Numbered from the stretch's first letter, positions 1-9,996 are shown. The stretch is DNA of 64,000 bases from Candidatus Tumulicola sp. (GCA_035601835.1 DATNNM010000016.1:164805-228804), one strand, 5' to 3'. Made by a program: numbers and translations. The notes: generated by a model from the letters alone, not told the origin.

Positions 1-63
1 TTGGATCCGCGGGCGTTTGCGCAGTTGGTCGGCAACGGCCTGAAGGGCGTCGATGCCCGCTAA
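1..63 (+). CDS. tpiA: Triosephosphate isomerase, C-terminal end only
   Basis: Only the last 20 codons are in the window, reading in frame 1 to a TAA at 61-63. The visible tail LDPRAFAQLVGNGLKGVDAR matches the usual end of TpiA, where a GGASLDP phosphate-binding loop is followed by a short final helix. TpiA interconverts glyceraldehyde-3-phosphate and dihydroxyacetone phosphate. The stop overlaps the gpmI start at 53 by 11 nt, so the genes are probably translationally coupled in a glycolytic operon whose upstream part lies outside the window. The family call rests on a short tail plus context. Confidence 0.7.
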   Translation: MDPRAFAQLVGNGLKGVDAR

Positions 64-1576
64 AGTCGTCCTGTGCATTCTCGACGGCTTCGGCATAACC
101 AAGGAGACTCGCGGCAATGCGATCGCTGCTGCGCGCATGCCCAACTATCGACGCATCGCTGCCGCGTATCCGTACACGGAGATCGGCGCGGGCGGCGAAG
201 CGGTGGGGCTGCCTGCGGGCCAGCAAGGCAATAGCGAAGTAGGACATCTGAATCTGGGCGCGGGGCGCGTGGTCTATCAGAGCATCACGCGCATCGATCA
301 CGCCATCGACACGGGGGCCTTCTTCACCAATCCCGTGCTGGTCGATCTGCTGGCGCAGGTGAAGCGCACGAGCGGGACCCTGCACGTCATGGGGCTGGTG
401 TCGCCCGGCGGCGTGCACTCGTCGCTCAAGCATCTATATGCGGTGCTCGACGCGGCCAGGTCCGCCGGCGTGCGCGTGCGCGTCGCTGCGTTTTTGGACG
501 GCCGTGACACGCCGCCGCGCAGCGCCGGCGCATACCTTGCAGAGGTCGAGGCCAAGTGCCGCGAGTTGCCGGACGCGGCGATCTCGCTCGTCTGCGGGCG
601 CTTCTACGCGATGGATCGCGACAAGCGTTGGGAGCGAACGCAGGTGGCGTACGACGCGTTGGTCAGCGGCAAAGCGCTGGCTGCGGCAAGCGCAACGAAA
701 GCTTTGGCGGACGCCTATGCGCGCGACGAGTCCGATGAATTCGTCAAACCGACCATCATCGGCGCGCCCGCGCCGCTCGTCAAGGACGGCGACGGCTGCT
801 TCTTCTTCAACTTCCGGCCGGATCGCGCGCGCCAGTTGACGCGCGCGTTCTCACAGCCGGATTTCGCGGAGTTTCCGGTCAAGCGTTTCAACGACTTCGT
901 CTTCGCGATCATGACGCTCTACGACGAGACCTTTAAGAACCCCGTGATGTTCGGGCGCGTCTTCGAGACCCACACGTTGGGCGAAGTGGTCAGCGACGCG
1001 GGCTTGGCGCAGCTGCGCTTGGCCGAGACGGAGAAGTACGCGCACGTGACCTATTTCTTCAGCGGCGGGCGCGAAGAGCCGTTTCCGCTGGAGGACCGAG
1101 TCCTCGTGCCATCGGCTCGCGACGTCGGCACCTACGATCGTCTGCCCGCCATGCGCGCGCGCGAGATCACGGCGAAAGCTGTTGAGGCCATCGCGTCGCG
1201 GAGCTACGCGCTCATCGTCATGAATCTCGCGAATCCCGATATGGTCGGTCACACCGGCAAGTGGGACGCCATCATCGAGGGGCTCGAGGTGGTCGATGGG
1301 TGCCTCAGCCGGATCGAACGCGCAGTGCTCGATGCAGGGTCGATCATGCTGGTCACGGCGGACCACGGCAACGCGGAAGCCAAAATCGATTTTGCGACCG
1401 GCCAAGAGCTGACCGCGCATACCGCCAACCCGGTGCCGCTCATCCTGGTTTCGAAAGACGGACGCCGCGGGCTTGACGGCGGGGGAAAGTTGTGCGACGT
1501 CGCGCCCACGATCTGCGCACTCATGGACCTCAAACAGCCGGCAGAGATGACCTGCCGCTCGCTCCTAAAACCTTGA
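53..1576 (+). CDS. gpmI: 2,3-bisphosphoglycerate-independent phosphoglycerate mutase
   Basis: This 507-residue protein has the normal length for the metal-dependent phosphoglycerate mutase that converts 3-phosphoglycerate to 2-phosphoglycerate in the cytosol. Visible signatures are the first metal site DGFG (residues 11-14), the GNSEVGHLNLGAGR segment whose Ser61 should form the phosphoserine intermediate, FLDGRDTPP, FNFRPDRARQL, and the C-terminal metal site ADHGNAE. It follows tpiA with overlapping ends. Enolase, the next enzyme of the pathway, is about 26 kb away. The stop TGA at 1574-1576 directly abuts the stop of the convergent SHOCT gene with no intergenic base. Confidence 0.97.
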   Translation: MPAKVVLCILDGFGITKETRGNAIAAARMPNYRRIAAAYPYTEIGAGGEAVGLPAGQQGNSEVGHLNLGAGRVVYQSITRIDHAIDTGAFFTNPVLVDLLAQVKRTSGTLHVMGLVSPGGVHSSLKHLYAVLDAARSAGVRVRVAAFLDGRDTPPRSAGAYLAEVEAKCRELPDAAISLVCGRFYAMDRDKRWERTQVAYDALVSGKALAAASATKALADAYARDESDEFVKPTIIGAPAPLVKDGDGCFFFNFRPDRARQLTRAFSQPDFAEFPVKRFNDFVFAIMTLYDETFKNPVMFGRVFETHTLGEVVSDAGLAQLRLAETEKYAHVTYFFSGGREEPFPLEDRVLVPSARDVGTYDRLPAMRAREITAKAVEAIASRSYALIVMNLANPDMVGHTGKWDAIIEGLEVVDGCLSRIERAVLDAGSIMLVTADHGNAEAKIDFATGQELTAHTANPVPLILVSKDGRRGLDGGGKLCDVAPTICALMDLKQPAEMTCRSLLKP

Positions 1577-2434
1577 TCACGTTTCGCCGAGGATCTTGCG
1601 TTTTTCGGTCTCGAATTCTTCGGGAGTGAGCGCCCCCTTATCCCGTAGTATGGTCAGCCGCTCCAACTGACCGACGATATCCATCGCGTTCGGCGCGGCG
1701 CCCGCGCCCGCAGTCGCCGAATCTTTGCTCTGGAATCCGATCTTCATCGCGTCCACTTGGGGACCGAGAACCGAGCGCAGGATCTCGCGCGCTTCTTCCG
1801 CGCTGTGCGCCTGCCGCAAGCGATCCTTGAGCGCGGGATCCCCGAGCGCGAAGCGCAGCGAGATCGCGGCGCTGACCGTGTTGGCCACATTTTGCTGCGG
1901 CGGTGCGTTCGTCGCGTCAGGCGCGGTCACGAACGATTGGGTCGGTGCGAAGGTGAAATCCTGATGGTTGTTGGGATCGAAGCGCACGCTCCATACTTCG
2001 CCGATGCGAGGAAAGGCGACGCGCGAGAACAGCATCGCTTTGCTGACTTCAAACGGCGCTTCGCCTTGCGCTTCGATACGCGCGGTGACGCGCAGGCGAG
2101 GGCTATTGTTGATGGTGACGCCCGTGTCTTGGACGTCGGTGATCGTCGCCTGGCCCTGCGTGCCGAAATGCAGCAGATGCTCGCGGTGCTGCGCGGCGTT
2201 GAGCATCGCTTTGTCGATGGCTACGAACACCCAGCCGATGATCGCGAAGAGCGCGCCGATGAACGTGAACGTGTAAAGATTGGCGCGCTGGCCGGGTAGA
2301 CAGTGGCCGTGCAAGAATCCGCAGCCGGCGGCGTGTCCGCTCACCGCGTACTGGATGTCCGAGTTCAGCATGAGGCCGAGGATGACGAGACCGATGATGA
2401 GGAACAGCCATCCCATCAGGCGCAGAACGATCAT
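1577..2434 (-). CDS. Membrane protein with C-terminal SHOCT domain
   Basis: The 285-residue protein has two N-terminal membrane segments (about residues 5-23 and 53-73) around a short Cys-containing loop. A soluble middle part (about 90-160) contains a beta-rich stretch. The C-terminal helical tail (LERLTILRDKGALTPEEFE) is a SHOCT motif, a short C-terminal domain found on many unrelated bacterial membrane proteins. The function is unknown. It converges on gpmI with abutting stop codons. The middle resembles DUF3592-like regions, but I am not confident of that. Confidence 0.75.
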   Translation of the reverse strand: MIVLRLMGWLFLIIGLVILGLMLNSDIQYAVSGHAAGCGFLHGHCLPGQRANLYTFTFIGALFAIIGWVFVAIDKAMLNAAQHREHLLHFGTQGQATITDVQDTGVTINNSPRLRVTARIEAQGEAPFEVSKAMLFSRVAFPRIGEVWSVRFDPNNHQDFTFAPTQSFVTAPDATNAPPQQNVANTVSAAISLRFALGDPALKDRLRQAHSAEEAREILRSVLGPQVDAMKIGFQSKDSATAGAGAAPNAMDIVGQLERLTILRDKGALTPEEFETEKRKILGET

Positions 2435-2514
2435 CGCGAGCTAACAGCACCTCCGGCGTCTGTGGAAGTGCGACGTCGCGCGAGGCTCTCCCTTGACCCT
2501 CCCGACCCGCGACG

Positions 2515-2979
2515 CTACGAGAGCAGCCGCGTGTCGATGCCGAAAGACTGCGCTTTCCCGATCTTGACGAGCTTGAAGTCGGGGTGCGCCGGGTTCAAGA
2601 GATAATTATGCTCGCTCGGCACGATCGCGCTCGGAACTTCCATGACGGCCGAGATCTTGCGTTTCACCCATGCGTCGCCCATCGCTTGCAGTTCCTTTGG
2701 AATGGGGAAGTCCTGCCGCCAATGCCGCGGTAATCGCGCTGCCTCGATTCTCTCCACGCTGATGCGCGCCGGGATGTCGACCGGAATGGCAACCGTGTCG
2801 GTCGGCAGCCGTATGCCGCCCGCGTGTACCAGATGCTCCAGCAGAGCGAGGGCCAGCGTCGCGCTCGCGTACACGACCGGCACACCCAGGCTGTTCCAGC
2901 GACCGCCTTCGCGCCGCGCCCCCTCCCCGATGAACGCGTCGGCGAGGTAGGGCCGGCGGACCAAGCGCCAGACCTGCAC
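2515..2979 (-). CDS. RES-domain toxin of a Xre-RES toxin-antitoxin pair
   Basis: The gene encodes 154 residues from a GTG start that shares one base with the antitoxin stop (TAGTG), a strong sign of translational coupling. It carries the RES fold hallmarks: an early Arg (VWRLVRRP), then GGRWNSLGVPVVYAS and LALLEHLVHAG, which form the NAD-binding pocket in this family. Characterised RES toxins (MbcT and relatives) degrade NAD+ and arrest growth. The C terminus ends with a DTRLL-type segment that is common in the family. A longer upstream reading exists in this frame but overlaps the antitoxin, so the GTG at 2979 is preferred. Confidence 0.9.
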   Translation of the reverse strand: MQVWRLVRRPYLADAFIGEGARREGGRWNSLGVPVVYASATLALALLEHLVHAGGIRLPTDTVAIPVDIPARISVERIEAARLPRHWRQDFPIPKELQAMGDAWVKRKISAVMEVPSAIVPSEHNYLLNPAHPDFKLVKIGKAQSFGIDTRLLS

Positions 2980-3398
2980 TAACCGATGATGCCGTGGTCG
3001 ATGCGCCCGAGAATGTGGTCGACTTCGGTGATGCCGGCATGCGTGTCGAGGAACTCGACCGGGCGCCGATGACCGAGCGCGCGGATCTTGCCGTGGAGCC
3101 AATCGGCGACGCTCTCGCGATTGCCGAAGACGTCGAACGCGTGGTTCAGCACGTGCGCGAGGCGCACGGCCCGATCGGACTCACTCGCGCCGAGCCGCGA
3201 ACCCTTTTGCTTATGACGGTCGAGGGTTCGGATTGAAACTCCCAGCGCGCCTGCGAGTTCCTGTCGCGATAGCCCGCCGGTTTCCGCCAGCCGCTCGAGC
3301 GCGCGAGGAGACACCCCTTCGCGGGCCGCTTGGCTCAGATCCTTAGCCTTGTTCCCGGCGAGCAGCCAGGAGATTGCCGGTGCTTTCGTCTGCGCCAT
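2979..3398 (-). CDS. Xre/MbcA/ParS-type antitoxin (DUF2384)
   Basis: The 139-residue protein has an N-terminal helix-turn-helix region (LSRQELAGALGVSIRTLDRH). The C-terminal DUF2384 domain (ADWLHGKIRALGHRRPVEFL to the end) packs against the RES toxin in known complexes. It should neutralise the downstream NAD-degrading toxin and autoregulate the operon. The ATG at 3398 is chosen because a sigma70-like promoter lies immediately upstream, inside the longer open frame that reaches 3524. The toxin start overlaps its stop by one base. Confidence 0.88.
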   Translation of the reverse strand: MAQTKAPAISWLLAGNKAKDLSQAAREGVSPRALERLAETGGLSRQELAGALGVSIRTLDRHKQKGSRLGASESDRAVRLAHVLNHAFDVFGNRESVADWLHGKIRALGHRRPVEFLDTHAGITEVDHILGRIDHGIIG

Positions 3399-3404
3399 GG
3401 TAAG

Positions 3405-3437
3405 GACAATTGTCTCATCTTTAAAGCCATTTGTCAA
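3405..3437 (-). promoter_or_regulatory. Promoter and putative operator of the Xre-RES operon
   Basis: On the minus strand a consensus -35 TTGACA (3437-3432) is followed by a 17-nt spacer and a -10 GACAAT (3414-3409). The -10 lies inside the perfect palindrome GACAATTGTC (3405-3414), a plausible autoregulatory operator. The expected transcription start is only about 3-5 nt before the antitoxin ATG at 3398, so the mRNA would be leaderless or nearly so. This is read from sequence only. Confidence 0.6.
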
Positions 3438-3533
3438 AACCCCCCGTTCACGTCTTGGACACATCTCAGAAGCGGGCCGGCAATGGTCGGCGCGTAGCCT
3501 GTCGCCCATATCACCCTTCTTCACGCGATTAAA

Positions 3534-3560
3534 TGTAGCGTTCCGAGCGCTAGCTCGGAA
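3534..3560 (+). repeat. REP-like palindrome, family B (GTAG head)
   Basis: The element has a TGTAGCG head followed by the imperfect palindrome TTCCGAGCGCTAGCTCGGAA. The same unit recurs at 23796, 45035, 49667 (inverted), 59909 (inverted) and, degraded, near 50800. It lies just upstream of the ribosome-binding site TTGGAGG (about 3565-3571) of the first flagellar gene. Confidence 0.75.
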
Positions 3561-3577
3561 AATCTTGGAGGCACGCG

Positions 3578-4213
3578 ATGGACGTTCCCGAGGCCCTCGC
3601 CAGCGCGGCTACCGGGATGCGCGCCCAAAGCGCCAAGCTCGACGCGATCGCCGAAAACCTTGCCAATGCCGGCACGGTCGGTTATCGGCCGCGACGCGCC
3701 GTGCTCGCCGGCTTTGGCGAACGGCTTGAATCCACGATCGTCGCTTCGACCTCGCAAGGCGGCCTGCGTCGGACCGGCGTGCCAACCGATCTTGCCTTGG
3801 TCGGTCCAGGCGCCTTCGCGTTCGCCGCCGCCTCAGGGGTCGAGTATTCGCGCGATGGCCGCCTCCAGGTGGATCCGTCAGGCTATCTGTGCGATGCGCG
3901 CGGACGCCGCGCGCTCGGAGCGCTCGGGCCGGCGCGTTTTCCGCGCGGGGCCCACGTCGATTCAGATGGGCGGATCGTCAGAGGCGGTCAGGTCCTCGAC
4001 CGGCTGCGAGTCGTCGACGAGCGGCATCCTTTGACGCGCGGCGCAGCGCAAGTGCGAGCCGGTTACCTTGAAGATTCCGGGGTCGACCCGATCGCCGAGA
4101 TGACCGCGCTCGTCGGCGCCGAGCGTGCGTACGAAGCCAATCAGAAAAGCGCGCAGCGCGCCGACGAATCGCTGCGACGCGCCGTCACCGACGTGCCGGC
4201 GGTGCGCCCGTGA
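3578..4213 (+). CDS. Flagellar basal-body rod protein, FlgF/FlgG family
   Basis: This 211-residue protein belongs to the axial rod family of the flagellar basal body. The N-terminal heptad helix with the diagnostic AIAENLANAGTVGYRP turn and the C-terminal helix (MTALVGAERAYEANQKSAQ) are the two parts of the coiled coil that stacks rod subunits. The middle is short, so it is closer to FlgF, or to a reduced FlgG, than to hook proteins. Start ATG 3578 has the ribosome-binding site TTGGAGG. It overlaps the next rod gene by 4 nt (GTGA). FlgF versus FlgG cannot be settled by eye. Confidence 0.88.
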   Translation: MDVPEALASAATGMRAQSAKLDAIAENLANAGTVGYRPRRAVLAGFGERLESTIVASTSQGGLRRTGVPTDLALVGPGAFAFAAASGVEYSRDGRLQVDPSGYLCDARGRRALGALGPARFPRGAHVDSDGRIVRGGQVLDRLRVVDERHPLTRGAAQVRAGYLEDSGVDPIAEMTALVGAERAYEANQKSAQRADESLRRAVTDVPAVRP

Positions 4214-4944
4214 ACCGCGCGCTCGCGGCGGGTGCGGCCGGCATGGCGGCACAGCAAGCCGTGCTCGACGCCGTCGCCGCCAATCTCTCCAACCTCGACA
4301 CGCCGGGCTTCCGCGCAGACCGGCCCGAGTTCGCCGCGCTCGTCACGCCCGATGGCGCCGCCCTCGCGAGCGCAGCGGAGCGGACGCAAAAACTTTTCGT
4401 ACAAGGCCGGCTCGATTCGACCAACAACGAGCACGATTTGGCGATCGACGGCGAGGGTCTCTTCGAGGTAGAAGCTTTCGGGGGACGTTCGGCGTTCACG
4501 CGAGCAGGCAACTTCACGCCGGACGCCGCTGGGCACTTGCGGCTCGGCAACGGCGCCGTTCTTGCGCATGTGAAGCTTCCGCCCGGCACGGTGTCGATGA
4601 GCGTCGACGCAAGCGGGCGCGTCCGCGCTAAAGTGGCAGGCAAGCAAGACGCGGTCGAAGCCGGCCAGATCCAGCTTTGCGCGTTCGCGCAGAATCCGGG
4701 CCTGCGCTTCGGTCTCGATTCGCTCTTCCACGCCACGCCTGGCGCGGGGGCGCTCTATCGCGGTGTGCCCGGCACGGGCGGCTTCGGTCTCATCAAGCAG
4801 CGCTTCTTGGAACGCTCGAACGTCAGCGTGGTGGGCGCGATGATGGCGGTGCTCACCGCGCAGCGCGCTTACGAAGCCAACGCCAAAAGCGTGCAGGCCG
4901 CAGACGAGATGCTGCGGCTCGCCAACAACCTGGAGCGAGGCTAG
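4210..4944 (+). CDS. flgG: Flagellar distal rod protein FlgG-like
   Basis: The 244-residue GTG-started protein has an N-terminal rod signature (VLDAVAANLSNLDTPGFR), a central beta domain containing DLAIDGEGLFEVE and FTRAGNFTPDAAGHL, and a C-terminal helix (MMAVLTAQRAYEANAKSVQ) typical of FlgG/FlgF. It assembles outside the inner membrane as the distal rod. Standard FlgG is slightly longer (about 260). It is coupled to the preceding paralogue by GTGA. The flgJ-like gene follows after 5 nt. The two adjacent paralogues probably form the two segments of the rod. Confidence 0.9.
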   Translation: MNRALAAGAAGMAAQQAVLDAVAANLSNLDTPGFRADRPEFAALVTPDGAALASAAERTQKLFVQGRLDSTNNEHDLAIDGEGLFEVEAFGGRSAFTRAGNFTPDAAGHLRLGNGAVLAHVKLPPGTVSMSVDASGRVRAKVAGKQDAVEAGQIQLCAFAQNPGLRFGLDSLFHATPGAGALYRGVPGTGGFGLIKQRFLERSNVSVVGAMMAVLTAQRAYEANAKSVQAADEMLRLANNLERG

Positions 4945-4949
4945 GCCCG

Positions 4950-5189
4950 GTGAACGTGTCGCTCGCCGCCGCGTGCCGCGAATTCGAGGCCGGCATGCTT
5001 CGCCAGTTGCTAAGCGAGGCCGGCGTCGGAAAGCGCGCGCACATGGGCGCCGATGACGAAGACGCGGCGGACGGCACGTCGCGCGATAACCTCATGCAGG
5101 CGTTTTTCGTCGACGCCATGGCTAGCGCGCTGGCTCGCGGCAGCGGCCTCGGAATCGGCCGCGAACTCGCGCGTTCGCTGGAGCGCTGA
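4950..5189 (+). CDS. flgJ: Rod-binding protein, FlgJ N-terminal domain type
   Basis: This short 79-residue protein starts at GTG 4950, 5 nt after flgG. It has the FlgJ N-domain pattern: CREFEAGMLRQLLSEAG, an Asp/Glu-rich linker, and MQAFFVDAMASALARGSGLGIGREL. Proteins of this type cap or chaperone rod assembly. The peptidoglycan hydrolase domain of proteobacterial FlgJ is absent, as in many other phyla. The longer open frame from 4677 overlaps flgG and is rejected. Its TGA overlaps the sigma factor ATG by one base (TGATG). Confidence 0.8.
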   Translation: MNVSLAAACREFEAGMLRQLLSEAGVGKRAHMGADDEDAADGTSRDNLMQAFFVDAMASALARGSGLGIGRELARSLER

Positions 5190-5986
5190 TGGGTCTCGGG
5201 CTTGCTCCGGCCGCGCCCCCGTTTCCGCGTGACCCGACGCTCGAAGCATGCGCGCTCCATTTCGTCAAATCGCGCTGCCCGCACGAGCGAGAACGGATTT
5301 GCGACCTCGCCATGCCTCTGGTCCGGCGACTGGCCACGAGTCTGCTGCGCCGTCTACCCACGCATTTCACTGCGGACGACCTCATCGGCGACGGCTGCGT
5401 CGGTCTGCTCCGCGCGATCGAGCGCTTCGACCCCTCGTTCGGCGCCTCGTTCGAGACGTGGGCCGCGCGGCTCATCCGCGGCGCGATGCTCAACGGTCTT
5501 CGGCGTATGGATATCGTGCCCGAGCGCGTCCGGCGCGACGCGCGCGTGCTCGACGCGGCGCGCTGGCGGCTCGCGCAAGGCGAAGGCAAGGCGCCCGACG
5601 ACAAGGCTGCGGCTCGCGGCGCCGGACTCGACCAGCGGCGACTGGCCTCCATCCACTTGGCGCTGCGCAGCGCAGCGCCCGCGTCACTAGACGCTTCAGT
5701 GCAGCCGGGAGAGGAAGGTCCGCGCCTCGGCGACCGCATTGCGTGCGAGTCTCCGAACCCGGCCGCCGTGGTGACGGAGCGGATCACGCGCGGCGATATC
5801 GGCCGCGCGGTGACGGAGCTGCCCGACCGCGAGCGCTACATCGTGGCGTCGTTTTACGGACGCAGCATCACGTTCCGCGAAATCGGTCAGCGGCTCGGTA
5901 TCAGCAAGCAACGGGTATCGCAACTGCACGCACGGGCGCTATCCGATCTGAAAAGCGCCTTGACCGGCCGATCGCTGGAAGCGTAA
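5189..5986 (+). CDS. fliA: Flagellar RNA polymerase sigma factor (FliA/WhiG, sigma-28 type)
   Basis: The 265-residue protein shows sigma70 region 2 (about residues 45-115, with DDLIGDGCVGLLRAIERFDP and FETWAARLIRGAMLNGLR). It also has region 4 (about 210-262, with LPDRERYIVASFYG and the helix-turn-helix EIGQRLGISKQRVSQLHARA). Region 1.1 is missing, which is the FliA/WhiG architecture. It should direct transcription of late flagellar genes. It sits in one operon with rod genes, linked by TGATG to flgJ, an arrangement that would feed back on motility genes. Confidence 0.9.
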   Translation: MGLGLAPAAPPFPRDPTLEACALHFVKSRCPHERERICDLAMPLVRRLATSLLRRLPTHFTADDLIGDGCVGLLRAIERFDPSFGASFETWAARLIRGAMLNGLRRMDIVPERVRRDARVLDAARWRLAQGEGKAPDDKAAARGAGLDQRRLASIHLALRSAAPASLDASVQPGEEGPRLGDRIACESPNPAAVVTERITRGDIGRAVTELPDRERYIVASFYGRSITFREIGQRLGISKQRVSQLHARALSDLKSALTGRSLEA

Positions 5987-5990
5987 CGAC

Positions 5991-6275
5991 ATGCGTCCGG
6001 GCGGCGCTGCCGAACTCATGGAAACGCGCCCGCTGGCGGCGCTCGAAGTGGTCGAATCCCTCGATGCGGCTGTCGCCGCGGTCGCCGGCCGCGGCGGACT
6101 GGATCGCATCGACCTGAGCTTGCGGGCACGCGCGCTCATCCGCGCCGGGCTCGCCGTGCGCGCGCTCATCATCAACGCGCTTCTCAACGTGAGCCGGCGG
6201 CTCGTGCTGAATGGCCGCACGATCGTGTTCGAAGCGGGGATCTACGGTTTCGGGGCTAGTCCGCTGCTTCGCTAG
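5991..6275 (+). CDS. Small uncharacterised protein downstream of fliA
   Basis: This open frame of 94 codons begins 4 nt after the fliA stop and overlaps the convergent divIVA gene by 20 nt. The protein is mostly helical and rich in Ala, Leu and Arg, with no membrane segment strong enough to call. An internal ATG at 6018 is an alternative start. I do not recognise a family. Its position suggests it belongs to the flagellar operon. No clear ribosome-binding site is visible, so expression is uncertain. Confidence 0.45.
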   Translation: MRPGGAAELMETRPLAALEVVESLDAAVAAVAGRGGLDRIDLSLRARALIRAGLAVRALIINALLNVSRRLVLNGRTIVFEAGIYGFGASPLLR

Positions 6276-6804
6276 CCTCCGCGGCGTTCTCGGAATCGAT
6301 CGGAAGACGCGGAAGCAAGTGGTCCGTGGCGCCGTCGTGGGAGATGCCCGCCTCTTCCACCAGTGCCTGGTGGCGCGCGAGAAATGCCTTGAGGTCCTGC
6401 TTCACCAACGCCGTCTGGTCGAGGACGCGCTGCATCTCGTTCTTGGCGTCGGCGATGCGCCGGCGCATGTCCGCGAGCTCTTGATCGAGATCGATCTTGC
6501 CGCGCTGCTTGATGAGGTCGACTTCCTTGTGCGCCGATGCCTTGACTTCGTCAGCGGTGCGCTGCGCGAGCACAAGCGTGTTCCGTAGGCTTTCATCCAT
6601 GGCTATGAAATGGGCCAGCTTTTCTTTGAGTTCGGCGACGCTCGCCTCGAGCTTCGTGCGCTCCTCGATCTCGTGCTCCAGCGATTCGATGACGTCATCG
6701 AGATAGGCGTCGACCTCCTCGCGCGCATAGCCCTGCAGCGACTTCTTGAACTGTTTATGCTGGATATCGACCGGGGTGATCTTCACGTCCTCAGGCCTCC
6801 GCAT
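6256..6804 (-). CDS. divIVA: DivIVA-family cell division/polarity protein
   Basis: The 182-residue protein has the DivIVA N-terminal membrane-binding motif (ITPVDIQHKQFKKSLQGYAREEVDAYL without interruption, about residues 10-36). A long coiled coil with heptads of Leu/Ile and alternating charge follows, to about residue 160. The tail is Asp/Glu/Ala-rich. It marks curved membrane at septa or poles and recruits other division or wall-growth proteins. It is the last gene of a minus-strand operon, 4 nt after sepF, a partnership common in Gram-positive lineages and Cyanobacteria. Confidence 0.9.
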   Translation of the reverse strand: MRRPEDVKITPVDIQHKQFKKSLQGYAREEVDAYLDDVIESLEHEIEERTKLEASVAELKEKLAHFIAMDESLRNTLVLAQRTADEVKASAHKEVDLIKQRGKIDLDQELADMRRRIADAKNEMQRVLDQTALVKQDLKAFLARHQALVEEAGISHDGATDHLLPRLPIDSENAAEASEAAD

Positions 6805-6808
6805 TGCA

Positions 6809-7219
6809 TTACCAAGCCTCGTAGGTGCCGGTCGCCGCGGTCACGTCCGGTTCACGCGCGTTGATCTGCACGTGACTGGGAACGAAGAGGAAGATCCCCT
6901 CCGACAATCGTTGCATCTTGCCGTCCAGCGTATAGACGACGCCGCTCAAGAAGTCGATCAGCCTTTGGCTCAGCGCGCGATCGGCGCCGACCAAATTAAG
7001 GACCACGAGCAGCCGCGAGCGCAGATTGTCCGCGATCTCGGTCACGTCTTCATAATGGCGCGGGTGGAAGACCGAAACGCCGATCTTGTTCCGCCCGCCC
7101 TTGACATCATTGAACGAAACGACTTTGGGGCGGCCGTGCTCGTCGAACAATTCCTCATCGAACTCGTCGTCGGAGTCTCGGAACCCCAAGAAACTCGTTA
7201 CGCTCGACCAAACACCCAT
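6809..7219 (-). CDS. sepF: Cell division protein SepF
   Basis: The 136-residue protein has an N-terminal amphipathic segment (MGVWSSVTSFLGF), an acidic linker, and the SepF core (about residues 45-125: VSVFHPRHYEDVTEIADNLR, then RLIDFLSGVVYTLDGKMQRL and IFLFVPSHVQI). SepF tethers FtsZ to the membrane and bundles filaments, replacing or assisting FtsA. It is 4 nt downstream of yggS and 4 nt upstream of divIVA, the same order found in Bacillota, Actinomycetota and Cyanobacteria. Confidence 0.95.
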   Translation of the reverse strand: MGVWSSVTSFLGFRDSDDEFDEELFDEHGRPKVVSFNDVKGGRNKIGVSVFHPRHYEDVTEIADNLRSRLLVVLNLVGADRALSQRLIDFLSGVVYTLDGKMQRLSEGIFLFVPSHVQINAREPDVTAATGTYEAW

Positions 7220-7223
7220 GTCT

Positions 7224-7958
7224 TCATCCTTTAACGGGGCGCGGCCCGAACAGCGCTGTGCCGAGCCGCAGCAACGTCGATCCCGCGGCGATCGCCTCTT
7301 CGATGTCCTCGCTCATACCGAGCGAGAGCGTGTCCACGCCGGGTTTGCGCGCGGCGAGGTCGTCGAAGATCTTGCCGGCGTCGGCGAACGCGGGAGCGAC
7401 CGTCGACGGATCGAGTGGTCCGACCGCCATGACGCCGCGCAGGCGCAGATGCTTGAGCCGTTCGATTGCCGCGACCAGTTGTGCGCATTCGCTAGGTTTG
7501 ACGCCGTTGCGGTCGTCGGCCGAGACGTTCAACTGCACGAGCACGTCGAGGACCTTGCCTGCGTTCTCGGCGCCGGCGTCGAGAGCCTCGGCGATATCGG
7601 CGCGGTCGACGGTCTGCACCATGTCGAAGAGCCCGGCGATGCGACGGGCCTTGTTCCGCTGGATACTGCCGATGAAGTGGCGCCGTACGGGCGACGACGG
7701 CCACGCAACGCCGGCGAACTTCGCCTGCGCTTCCTGGAAATAGTTCTCGCCTATGTCGGCGATGCTCGCGTCGAGTGCCGCCTGAATCGCCTCCGAACCA
7801 AAGCCTTTGGTCACCGCGAGGATCGTGACGTCGGAAGGTCGGCGACCGGCCTGCGCACACGCGCGTTCGATGCGCGCACGCACCGCCGCCAGCCTGTCAG
7901 CCACGCGATCGGCGCGATCACGGGCTCCGGCATCACTCACGCGTTCGATACGTTCCAA
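7224..7958 (-). CDS. yggS: YggS/PROSC-family PLP homeostasis protein
   Basis: The 244-residue protein is a single-domain alanine racemase-like barrel that binds pyridoxal phosphate. The Schiff-base lysine is K51 (TILAVTKGF). IGENYFQEAQAKF, HFIGSIQRNKA, QLNVSADDRNGV and LSLGMSEDIEEAI are family motifs. It buffers PLP and affects amino acid pools; no catalysis is known. It precedes sepF by 4 nt, the conserved yggS-sepF neighbourhood. The N terminus is about 15 residues longer than usual, so a start a little downstream is possible. Confidence 0.95.
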   Translation of the reverse strand: MERIERVSDAGARDRADRVADRLAAVRARIERACAQAGRRPSDVTILAVTKGFGSEAIQAALDASIADIGENYFQEAQAKFAGVAWPSSPVRRHFIGSIQRNKARRIAGLFDMVQTVDRADIAEALDAGAENAGKVLDVLVQLNVSADDRNGVKPSECAQLVAAIERLKHLRLRGVMAVGPLDPSTVAPAFADAGKIFDDLAARKPGVDTLSLGMSEDIEEAIAAGSTLLRLGTALFGPRPVKG

Positions 7959-7970
7959 TCTGCGGACCGC

Positions 7971-9996
<2,026 letters not shown>

